Notes: a model not told the origin generated them from the sequence alone. Shown: positions 30,451 to 36,660, counted from the stretch's first letter. The stretch: DNA of 36,660 nucleotides from an uncultured Bacteroidales bacterium (GCA_902800215.1 CADCDS010000017.1:1-36660), one strand, 5' to 3'. Numbers and translations: made by a program.

Positions 30451-32469
30451 ATGAAACGTTTATTATTCTTTGTAGTTGCTGCATTATGCAGTTTACACAT
30501 GTTTGCTGCATGGTCGTTCAGCGGCGGTTGTATGTATTTCGATAATAGCCAGACCCAATGGAACGATGGCTCTATGATGCTCATTATCGGTAAATCGACC
30601 TATTCATCCGTCTATACGATGATGGCCGATCCTACCAACGCTGACCGCTGGATGTGCGACCTGCCTACGTCCGGTTGGTCCGATGCCGAGTACATGGCGA
30701 TTATCTCTGCTTCCAAGGCATGGAAATCCGGCAATTTTGGTCCGGATAACCTCGTCAATGCCAAGCATTATAGTGCAGCCTATACTGCCGGTCTATCCTC
30801 TTCTGCCGGACATGGATATCTCTTGACTCCGCAAACAACCGCCAACGGCTGTACATTGATACTCAGCAGTTTAGGCTCCGGCTATAACGGTGTCACGTTT
30901 ACCGAAACAGAGAAAAACAACTGTTATAAACTGGATGAGGCTAATCAACAGATTACACTCATCTTCTCTACTTCCTCCAAGCGCTTCAATATCTCCAAAT
31001 CGGATGTGAGCAAGGTGTATGCCTACGGTTCGATCAGCCTTTGGAGCAAGGAAGATGAAGGATTTCGTTTGACGAACTACTCGTCGGATGGTTGTTTTTA
31101 TCGCACACTGCCCTTCAGCAGCGTGGAGCGCTTAGGTAACTGCGGCCAGGCGGAGTGGTTGTTCCATGTGGTCAAATCCGATGGCAGCACATACGATGTC
31201 CGTTCGCATTCGTCATGGCAAGGTGGTATTGACAGCCGGCTGGTCTTTGGCAACAAGATGCTCATCGCCATGCCCGGAGACGACTTGGACGAGATTGCTT
31301 CGCGTTGGCAGTACGCCAAGTATGTGAAGCCGCTCTCCGAATGGAACCTTACGGACAGTATGGAGCAGGCGCGGATCTCCAATTTCCGCCGCGTGCCGGG
31401 AACGAAGCATCTCTATCGTTCCTATCACCCGTACGATCCATGTCGCGAAGAGTACGATACCGAGGTGGAGCGTCTGCATTATATCCGCCATTTTGCGGAG
31501 CAGTTCGGTATCCGCAATGATATCGCACTCAGCGGAAACATGACCTCGCATGCCGGTCAGACCTATACGTGTGCCGGTACAACATATACGATCACTATTC
31601 CGGAGTATTACCAACCGATTATCGCAACGAATAATGTCCTGTATGTGGGCACGCGCAACGGTCACACGCCGGGATACAACGATGTTCTCTATTACTCGGA
31701 CGGCGAGCGTTTTGCTCAATGGATACAGGAGGTCGTGGAGTTCATTATTGACGATGCCCACCCGGGTCCGTTCCAGATCCACTGCGCGCTTGGCGCCGAC
31801 CGTACCGGTGTTTTTAGCGAAACGCTAGGTGCGCTTTGCGATGCCAATTGGGAAGACCTGAGTTACGACTATTTCCGTACATCCGAACTGCGAATCGAGG
31901 AGTACCGTCACCCCAATACCATCCGCTACAGCCTGCGTCACATGTGCGGTGTTGATCCGGCTACCGATCCTAATTTCAACGAGGCCGTCAAACAGCATTT
32001 CATCCAAGGCGGATGGCTGACAGCAGACCAGATCAATGCGCTCAAAGCCAAACTGAATAAGACCTACGAACTGACCTATAATGTCACCGTGCCGGAAGGT
32101 ACTCCTGCTTGTTATATCGCAGCACAATGGTCGGGATGGAATCCTGTGGCTATGGAAAAAGTGGACGAGACGCACTATACGCTCACTATGACGGATATCA
32201 ATGATTCGCACCGTTATAAATACCTCTGCGGACCTTCGTGGGACTACGAAGAGTACGGTGCGGATGGACAACGACTTCCCGATAATCGCCACTATGCAGA
32301 GAATGATGTGGTAGCTATGTGGAAAACCGTTCCGCCAATAACCGCCATTGACCAAATCAACGATAATCAATCACCAATGATTAATGCCGTCAAGGTGCTT
32401 CGTGACGGTCAACTGCTGATTGAGAAGAACGACAAACTATATAACGTTACCGGCGCAGAGGTAAGATAA
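30451..32469 (+). CDS. Secreted tyrosine-phosphatase-like protein with carbohydrate-binding-like domains
   Basis: 672 residues. Signal peptide 1-19. An N-terminal region starting CMYFDNSQTQWNDGSMMLII is like that of the gene at 28384. The middle is a Y_phosphatase3-type phosphatase: FRRVPGTKHLYRSYHPYDP, and the P-loop HCALGADRTG with catalytic Cys near residue 445 and Arg near residue 451 (C-x5-R). A C-terminal region (YNVTVPEGTPACYIAAQW, then YKYLCGPSWDYEEYGADG) resembles a CBM20-like starch-binding fold. It ends with VLRDGQLLIEKNDKLYNVTG, the shared tail. Such phosphatases act on phosphotyrosine, phosphoinositides or phytate-like substrates; which one is unknown. A terminator follows. Confidence 0.78.
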   Translation: MKRLLFFVVAALCSLHMFAAWSFSGGCMYFDNSQTQWNDGSMMLIIGKSTYSSVYTMMADPTNADRWMCDLPTSGWSDAEYMAIISASKAWKSGNFGPDNLVNAKHYSAAYTAGLSSSAGHGYLLTPQTTANGCTLILSSLGSGYNGVTFTETEKNNCYKLDEANQQITLIFSTSSKRFNISKSDVSKVYAYGSISLWSKEDEGFRLTNYSSDGCFYRTLPFSSVERLGNCGQAEWLFHVVKSDGSTYDVRSHSSWQGGIDSRLVFGNKMLIAMPGDDLDEIASRWQYAKYVKPLSEWNLTDSMEQARISNFRRVPGTKHLYRSYHPYDPCREEYDTEVERLHYIRHFAEQFGIRNDIALSGNMTSHAGQTYTCAGTTYTITIPEYYQPIIATNNVLYVGTRNGHTPGYNDVLYYSDGERFAQWIQEVVEFIIDDAHPGPFQIHCALGADRTGVFSETLGALCDANWEDLSYDYFRTSELRIEEYRHPNTIRYSLRHMCGVDPATDPNFNEAVKQHFIQGGWLTADQINALKAKLNKTYELTYNVTVPEGTPACYIAAQWSGWNPVAMEKVDETHYTLTMTDINDSHRYKYLCGPSWDYEEYGADGQRLPDNRHYAENDVVAMWKTVPPITAIDQINDNQSPMINAVKVLRDGQLLIEKNDKLYNVTGAEVR

Positions 32470-32495
32470 GCAGAGCTATCAGGCTATCCCTTTCG

Positions 32496-32525
32496 AGCCG
32501 CATCTCTTTGGAGGTGCGGCTTTTT
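32496..32525 (+). terminator. Terminator of the secreted-protein operon
   Basis: An 11-bp stem (one wobble) pairs 32496-32506 with 32511-32521 over a TTTG loop and is followed by TTTTT. It ends the transcript begun at 28146. Confidence 0.85.
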
Positions 32526-32543
32526 CGTAAGTATGCCGGAGGA
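32521..32543 (+). repeat. Left copy of a 23-bp direct repeat flanking the ATPase module
   Basis: Starts with the T-tract of the terminator and continues CGTAAGTATGCCGGAGGA. An exact copy is at 36200-36222, again directly after a terminator stem. Confidence 0.85.
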
Positions 32544-32586
32544 ACACTCCCGGACCCGTCGTCCCGAGCATTCCCCCCTCCGGTGT

Positions 32587-32691
32587 ACGAAAACACGTAA
32601 CGATTTATCACGAAAACACGTAACAAACAGTCTCAACTTGCCGAACAAAATAGTCTCAATATGCCGAATAAAACAGTCTCAACTTGCCGAA
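32587..32691 (+). repeat. Two 23-bp-period direct repeat arrays before the first ATPase gene
   Basis: ACGAAAACACGTAAC occurs at 32587 and 32610 (23 bp apart). AGTCTCAACTTGCCGAA-like units occur at 32629, 32652 and 32675 (23 bp apart). The last copy ends 13 bp before the upstream promoter box. They look like binding sites for a regulator, possibly for autoregulation. Confidence 0.75.
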
Positions 32692-32704
32692 TTTTCAAAA
32701 AATA

Positions 32705-32738
32705 TTTGCATATATCAATTATTTTTACTACCTTTGCA
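32705..32738 (+). promoter_or_regulatory. Bacteroidota-type promoter of the first ATPase gene
   Basis: TTTGCATATATC at 32705-32716 and TACCTTTGCA at 32729-32738, 24 bp start to start; leader about 18 nt. Confidence 0.85.
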
Positions 32739-32761
32739 GCGGATTTTGAAAATCAACCAAA

Positions 32762-34036
32762 ATGGAGAAGTACAAACAACGCGTGGCGGACTTATTATTA
32801 GAACGCAAATTAGCCGGTAAAGGAGCAGTGTTAGTGGTTGGTCCTAAATGGTGCGGTAAAACAACAACAGCCAAACAACAATCAAAAAGTCTTTTGGATC
32901 TAAGCAAGAAACTGATCTTAGACCAGAGTCTTCAGATGATGGATATCAATCCGGAGAGTTTGCTTGTGGGAGACACTCCTCGTTTGATTGATGAGTGGCA
33001 ACAGATACCAGCGCTGTGGGATGTGGTACGGACAGAAGTGGACGAACGGAATGAGTTCGGTCAGTTCGTGCTGACCGGTAGTGCTGTGCTTCCCAAAGCG
33101 GAAGAAACGCTGCATAGCGGTACAGGCAGAATAGGTCGTCTCAAGATGCGTCCCATGAGTCTGTACGAGTCAGGTGAAAGTACAGGAGAGGTTACGCTAA
33201 CTGATTTGTTTAATAAAGCCGATATCCCTGTCATTCAACATAACAAATCTTTGGAAGAGATGGCATTCCTGATCTGTCGCGGTGGTTGGCCGCAAGCGAC
33301 TTTCCTGCAAGGTGATATTGCGCTTGATCAAGCAGAAGACTATGTTGAATCCCTTCTCAACATTGATATGCATCGAGTAGATAAGGTGCAACGCTCATCG
33401 GAAAGAATGCGTTATATTATGCGCTCCTACGCTCGCCATCAAGGTGCTCAATGCCCGATAAGTATGATTCGGGAAGATTTGTTGGGTAGCGATGGGCAGT
33501 CCATATCCGATGATACGATATCTTCTTATCTAGGTGTGCTGAATAGATTATATGTCATTGAAGATATGCCGGCTTGGAATCCGAACTTACGTTCAAAAGC
33601 AGCTATTCGAACGTCCGCAACACGCTATTACATTGATCCATCCATCGCTACTGCAACTTTGGGAATTGCCCCGAAAGATCTCATCAATGATCTGCGTACA
33701 TTCGGTTTCATGTTTGAAACAATGGCTGTAAGAGATATTCGAGTGTATGCTGATGCGTTGAAAGCAAAAGTGTATCACTTCAGAGATAGTAATGGCTTGG
33801 AATGCGATACGGTTATTCATCGCCGCGACGGTAGTTATGGACTGGTAGAGATCAAATTAGGAGGACCTAACAACATAGAACAAGCAGCTACTAATCTTCA
33901 AACTCTGGCGAATACCATTGATACCGAAAAAATGGCTGCTCCAAGTTTCATGATGGTTCTTACCGCTATTGGACCGTACGCCTATCGCCGTAAGGATGGC
34001 GTATATGTGGTGCCATTGGCTTGCTTAAGACCATAA
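32762..34036 (+). CDS. P-loop ATPase of the AAA_14/DUF4143 family
   Basis: 424 residues. Walker A is GPKWCGKT at residues 27-34. The Walker-B-like PRLIDEWQQIP is near residues 74-84, and FVLTGSAVLP near 101-110 is the sensor motif. The C-terminal DUF4143 domain contains a PD-(D/E)xK-like core, ECDTVIHRRDG near residue 347 and VEIKLGG near residue 362. Family members are common in Bacteroidota and archaea and are of unknown function, often mobile and variable between strains. It has its own promoter, repeat arrays before it and a terminator after it. Confidence 0.88.
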   Translation: MEKYKQRVADLLLERKLAGKGAVLVVGPKWCGKTTTAKQQSKSLLDLSKKLILDQSLQMMDINPESLLVGDTPRLIDEWQQIPALWDVVRTEVDERNEFGQFVLTGSAVLPKAEETLHSGTGRIGRLKMRPMSLYESGESTGEVTLTDLFNKADIPVIQHNKSLEEMAFLICRGGWPQATFLQGDIALDQAEDYVESLLNIDMHRVDKVQRSSERMRYIMRSYARHQGAQCPISMIREDLLGSDGQSISDDTISSYLGVLNRLYVIEDMPAWNPNLRSKAAIRTSATRYYIDPSIATATLGIAPKDLINDLRTFGFMFETMAVRDIRVYADALKAKVYHFRDSNGLECDTVIHRRDGSYGLVEIKLGGPNNIEQAATNLQTLANTIDTEKMAAPSFMMVLTAIGPYAYRRKDGVYVVPLACLRP

Positions 34037-34075
34037 TCGTATTCCCCTTTGCCTTCATCGGCTTCTCTCGATCTA

Positions 34076-34107
34076 CGTCGACCTCATTTGAGGCCGGCGT
34101 TTTTTTT
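34076..34107 (+). terminator. Terminator of the first ATPase gene
   Basis: An 11-bp stem with one mismatch starts at 34076 (CGTCGACCTC, loop ATTT, GAGGCCGGCG) and is followed by eight T at 34100-34107. Confidence 0.8.
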
Positions 34108-34143
34108 ATGCCCTAATAGTAATCATTTAAACAACAAAAAACA

Positions 34144-34361
34144 ATGAACAAGTATCAGTATCTGATCAAAAAAAAGAAAGCGGAGAGTTGAGCATTCTCT
34201 TTGAGTTGGGACTTCCCGTTCATTTATCCGGTTGGATGGAGTATTATGCGTATCATTTAGCGCATCCGAAGATGAGCAACGTGGAAATTTCGTACTATTT
34301 TACAGCAACGAAGAGTACCATTCAACGAGCTATCACATTTATGGAGTCTCCGATTGGATAG
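34144..34361 (+). pseudogene. Small HTH protein gene split by a frameshift (or expressed by -1 frameshifting)
   Basis: Frame 0 from the ATG at 34144 gives MNKYQYLIKKKKAES and stops at 34189-34191. A -1 shift on A AAA AAG (34170-34176) instead gives a 72-residue protein: MNKYQYLIKKK, then ESGELSILFELGLPVHLSGW and PKMSNVEISYYFTATKSTIQ, ending at the TAG at 34359. The part MSNVEISYYFTATKSTIQRA reads as a helix-turn-helix. The slip site lies in a run of eight A. Either one A was lost (pseudogene or sequencing error) or the heptamer is a programmed slip site as in dnaX. No strong downstream stimulatory hairpin is seen. It lies between the two ATPase genes. Confidence 0.55.
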
Positions 34362-34375
34362 CATTCTATTCACAC

Positions 34376-34404
34376 AAATGCCGACCCTCATCAGGTCGGC
34401 ATTT
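34376..34404. terminator. Bidirectional terminator between convergent genes
   Basis: An 11-bp perfect stem pairs 34376-34386 with 34394-34404 over a 7-nt loop, with moderately T-rich flanks on both strands. It serves the small HTH gene and the leftward ATPase gene, which ends at 34407. Confidence 0.75.
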
Positions 34405-34406
34405 GC

Positions 34407-35831
34407 TTATTCTTGGAACAGGTCGTCCATGGTTAATTCTTCTGCAACCTCGGAGGAATGGATATTATGCTTAAGACCGTAGCTTGTGATCATCGTCAAT
34501 CGAATGGCTTGGCGGGATTCGGTCTCGGAGATGAAATTGCGCTGACGAGTGTTTAATTTCTTCTCTTCGTCCTCCTTGATGGAATATTCGCCCTGAGAGT
34601 ACTTGATCTCGCATAAGTTAACGATACCGTCTGCACGGTCTAACAACAAATCAATCTGCGATGCCGGAGTTGAATATTTACTGCGCCATGCGTAATATTC
34701 CACACCGATTCGGTCGATACCAAGCGCTTTCTTGATCGGCTCAATATGGTGCATAGCTACTCGTTCGTATGCTATACCTTGCCAAGTGTGCAGATCGGAA
34801 GTGTTGAGATGGTTTTGCCAGTAATTGCCGTCTGTGATGCCTTTCTTTGCAAAATGAATATGGAACAGACAGAACATGTCCGTTAGCTGGTATACTTTTT
34901 CGGTACGTTTGATCTTCTTTTCGCGCGTAAAGAACGACCGAACGAAATCGCACTGCTCCAGTTCTTTGAGAAGTTTGCTCAGGTTGCCTCCGGTTTTCAT
35001 CTTCAACTCATCGCTGATATCGTCGCGGGTCATGCCGTGTTTGTGTTGCGAAAGAACCTCAATGATCTTGCGGTAAGGTTCGGGCGATCGGAAAAGAGAA
35101 GCCAACATGCGGCTATACTCTCCGCTCAACGGCGCGTCTTTCCGGAAATACAACCGATCCACAGCTTGCGGAAGGCTTTCCTTTGGATTGACCAAACTCA
35201 AATAGAACGGTATTCCGCCAAAGACCATGTAGAACTGTAGCACCATGTTCCTGTTCCACAGCACGCGGCGTTCATTCAGATATTGCTCACATTCTTTGAG
35301 CGTGAATGGATGAAGGTGAATGGTGCTGGTGATACGGTCGTGTAAGCCTCCGTGGCTGTCAATTAGATTTTTGATCATCCATGATGTCGCACTACCGCAT
35401 ACGATCAGTTTGACATTCGAGTAATTGGAAGCCCATGTGTTCCAGAAATAATCCAATGCTGGTACGAAACCAGAACGCGGTGTGTCCAGACATGGCATTT
35501 CATCGATGAAGATGACGCACGTTTCTCCGCTTTCTGCCTTTGGCTGGAGTAACTTGCGCAGGGAGTAGAACATGTCCATCCAGGTCTTTCCTTGCGGAAC
35601 AGGAGCGCCATAGGAATCTAATGCTTGCATGAACGCTTTCACTTGCGTGTGCGTTTTTTCATTAAGGACGCCTGACGCGTAAAACGTGATTTGGTCACGC
35701 AGATGTTCCTTGATCAGGAATGTTTTTCCTACACGGCGACGACCATAGACTGCGATAAACTCCGCTTTGTCGCTATTAAGCAACTGCGATAACTGTGCTT
35801 TCTCTTGCTCTCTTCCAAATAAGGCACTCAT
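34407..35831 (-). CDS. P-loop ATPase of the archaeal ATPase/DUF234 family
   Basis: 474 residues from the ATG complementary to 35829-35831; a longer frame to 35930 would translate the promoter and operator repeats, so I reject it. Walker A is GRRRVGKT at residues 30-37, Walker B is VIFIDEMP at residues 106-113, and CGSATSW is a sensor motif. A winged-helix region follows (HGMTRDDISDELKMKTGGNL), and the C-terminal domain has a nuclease-like core (QIDLLLDRADGIVNLCEIKY, with D394, E408 and K410). Function is unknown. It shares architecture, but little sequence, with the ATPase at 32762, and the two genes converge. Confidence 0.88.
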   Translation of the reverse strand: MSALFGREQEKAQLSQLLNSDKAEFIAVYGRRRVGKTFLIKEHLRDQITFYASGVLNEKTHTQVKAFMQALDSYGAPVPQGKTWMDMFYSLRKLLQPKAESGETCVIFIDEMPCLDTPRSGFVPALDYFWNTWASNYSNVKLIVCGSATSWMIKNLIDSHGGLHDRITSTIHLHPFTLKECEQYLNERRVLWNRNMVLQFYMVFGGIPFYLSLVNPKESLPQAVDRLYFRKDAPLSGEYSRMLASLFRSPEPYRKIIEVLSQHKHGMTRDDISDELKMKTGGNLSKLLKELEQCDFVRSFFTREKKIKRTEKVYQLTDMFCLFHIHFAKKGITDGNYWQNHLNTSDLHTWQGIAYERVAMHHIEPIKKALGIDRIGVEYYAWRSKYSTPASQIDLLLDRADGIVNLCEIKYSQGEYSIKEDEEKKLNTRQRNFISETESRQAIRLTMITSYGLKHNIHSSEVAEELTMDDLFQE

Positions 35832-35853
35832 AGTACTCTTGATTAAAAACCGC

Positions 35854-35887
35854 TGCAAAGGTACAACTTTTTTTTGAATTGTGCAAA
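35854..35887 (-). promoter_or_regulatory. Bacteroidota-type promoter of the second ATPase gene
   Basis: On the minus strand TTTGCACAATTC (35887-35876) and TACCTTTGCA (35863-35854), 24 bp start to start. The leader to the ATG at 35831 is about 17 nt. Confidence 0.82.
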
Positions 35888-35890
35888 TAA

Positions 35891-35982
35891 ATTCAGCCAA
35901 ATCGGTGAATTTTTCTTTAATTTGGCGCATTTTTAATATTAAAACTCAGCCAAATCGACGAAATTTGCTTCAATTTGGCGCA
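35891..35982 (-). promoter_or_regulatory. Two operator-like dyad repeats upstream of the second ATPase promoter
   Basis: Two 39-bp copies at 35891-35929 and 35944-35982 match at 33 of 39 positions and are 53 bp apart, about five helical turns. Each has inverted arms GCCAAAT and ATTTGGC. The first copy abuts the upstream promoter box, where bound protein would block polymerase. Confidence 0.7.
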
Positions 35983-36173
35983 GTTTAGTTGCCTTAACTG
36001 GCGGAAATCGGGTAGATTTGTGCAAATAGAATGGGAGCATAGTAGCATTGTCCAGTCGCAAGTCATGTTAGACGACCTCTTTCTTCCGAATAGAGAATGA
36101 TAAATATCGTTACTTAAACGATTAAGCGGTAAATCCAATAAGTATAAAAAACAAACAAAACCCTTTATCTTTT

Positions 36174-36204
36174 CCCCGTCATGTACTCCATGGCGGGGAT
36201 TTTT
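36174..36204 (+). terminator. Rightward terminator ahead of the right 23-bp repeat
   Basis: A 10-bp stem with one wobble pairs 36174-36183 with 36189-36198, followed by ATTTTT. No intact rightward gene precedes it within the window, so its transcript is unknown. Confidence 0.7.
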
Positions 36205-36222
36205 CGTAAGTATGCCGGAGGA
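36200..36222 (+). repeat. Right copy of the 23-bp direct repeat flanking the ATPase module
   Basis: Identical to 32521-32543 over 23 bp, and again beginning with the T-tract of a terminator. The repeats are 3,679 bp apart. Confidence 0.85.
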
Positions 36223-36256
36223 TACGAATAATTACTGAAATATGCAAGGAAAATTA

Positions 36257-36319
36257 AAGATTTCAACTAAAAATAGTCAAAAATATGCCGATAGGTCGTT
36301 GAAATCTTGAATTTTTGAC
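36257..36319. repeat. Two interleaved inverted repeats
   Basis: AAGATTTCAAC (36257-36267) is inverted at 36298-36308, and GTCAAAAAT (36275-36283) is inverted at 36311-36319. The order A-B-A'-B' cannot form two nested hairpins but could form a pseudoknot, or two overlapping operator pairs. Confidence 0.75.
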
Positions 36320-36417
36320 CACATTTCAACATAAAAACAGTGTTTTATTGCGCAGTATAATATCCTATACCCACACACGACCCGTCATCACGGGCTATGT
36401 GTTTCGTAGAAAAGCAG

Positions 36418-36427
36418 TACCTTTGCA
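36418..36427 (+). promoter_or_regulatory. Downstream promoter box of the gene at the right edge
   Basis: TACCTTTGCA matches the downstream element of the other promoters. The upstream TTTG box is missing; a small dyad CCCGT/ACGGG (36381-36394) lies near its expected place. A perfect 14-bp palindrome GGCTGGCGCCAGCC follows at 36455-36468 in the leader. Confidence 0.55.
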
Positions 36428-36483
36428 CTCGAAATCGATTTACAGCTAACAAACGGCTGGCGCCAGCCATAATTTTTAAACCG

Positions 36484-36523
36484 TCAAACGATGTCAAACG
36501 ACATCAAACGACATCAAACAATT
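36484..36523 (+). repeat. 10-bp tandem repeat TCAAACGAYR before the right-edge gene
   Basis: Four decamers (TCAAACGATG, TCAAACGACA, TCAAACGACA, TCAAACAATT) just before the start codon at 36532. The core word TCAAACRAC is the same as in the murG array at 26431. Confidence 0.88.
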
Positions 36524-36531
36524 TAATCATT

Positions 36532-36660
36532 ATGGCAAAGAAAAAGTACCAAGCAATCGAAGAGATGATTGCGTTTAAGAAAACAGAACGTCTGACAACG
36601 GCTAACATCAAAGCACTGCGTGAGCAGTTTGTGAACGACATGCAAGCGCTCTACAAAGAG
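36532..36660 (+). CDS. Unidentified protein, N-terminal fragment at the right edge
   Basis: An open frame from the ATG at 36532 to the window end, 43 codons: MAKKKYQAIEEMIAFKKTER, then LTTANIKALREQFVNDMQAL. Helical and charged, without a signal peptide; family not recognised. A promoter box at 36418 and a repeat array directly before the start support a real gene. Confidence 0.6.
   Translation, partial: MAKKKYQAIEEMIAFKKTERLTTANIKALREQFVNDMQALYKE

Noticed and set aside
32341-32390. A further heptamer array near the end of the phosphatase gene
   Set aside because: Units starting with AT recur every 7 bp but differ too much from each other to be claimed.
34407-35930. Longer 507-residue version of the second ATPase
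   Set aside because: The first 33 codons are the promoter and part of an operator dyad; the family-like protein starts with MSALFGREQE at 35831.
35935-36100. Rightward open frame ending in VQSQVMLDDLFLPNRE before a terminator
   Set aside because: It could be the C-terminal remnant of a gene cut by the ATPase module, but it has no start, overlaps the operator dyads and is too short to judge.
3443-36523. The short tandem arrays as a CRISPR array
   Set aside because: Units are 7-10 bp and directly joined without spacers, many are within genes, and no cas gene is present.

Overview
The window is from the chromosome of a member of the phylum Bacteroidota, order Bacteroidales by inference. The grounds are a SusC/SusD pair, nine promoters of the Bacteroidota type (TTTG, then TAnnTTTG), A-rich leaders mostly without Shine-Dalgarno sequences, many SPII lipoproteins, and secreted proteins with sorting-type C-terminal tails. 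MurE carries the DNPR motif of meso-diaminopimelate enzymes, so the cell should be Gram-negative with DAP peptidoglycan. I cannot name genus or species.

Layout. (1) 1-2664: a gene fragment leaving the left edge, two leftward envelope genes (one a CsgG/LpoB-like protein), and a strong rod-shaped 6S-like RNA with its own promoter and terminator. (2) 2665-6960: a GC-rich structured gap, then sufT-like, lpxH-like and mazG (+), a convergent lipoprotein behind tRNA-Leu(UAG) (-), and an M16 peptidase (+). (3) 7021-16913: a SusC/SusD/Ig-like lipoprotein operon followed by a secreted M6 metalloprotease and a lipoprotein, plausibly a protein or peptide foraging locus. (4) 16967-27023: a division and cell wall (dcw) cluster, mraZ-rsmH-ftsL-ftsI-murE-mraY-murD-ftsW-murG, with tandem MraZ boxes in front. 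It stops at murG; murC, ftsQ, ftsA and ftsZ do not follow. (5) 27036-32525: three secreted proteins sharing a C-terminal tail (xVLRDGQLLI..YNxxGxxVK), one of them a secreted tyrosine-phosphatase-like enzyme, plus a 48-residue small ORF. (6) 32521-36222: two P-loop ATPases with nuclease-like C-termini and a small frame-shifted HTH gene, lying between exact 23-bp direct repeats. (7) The right edge: interleaved inverted repeats, a repeat array and the start of an unidentified gene.

The most unusual signal is a set of short tandem 'word' arrays, mostly of 7-bp period (for example CCCGTAA, CAATAGC, CAATCTC, GTTAGCG, AATTCGT; also 8-, 9- and 10-mers). They fill gaps between genes and also sit in frame inside mazG, the M16 peptidase, murE (twice), murD, murG (twice) and a secreted protein. 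They resemble the heptanucleotide STRR repeats of heterocystous cyanobacteria but are here in a Bacteroidota core-gene cluster. Other points of interest are the 6S-like RNA, a terminator that contains the next promoter, operator-like repeats before the ATPase genes, and a possible A AAA AAG programmed frameshift.
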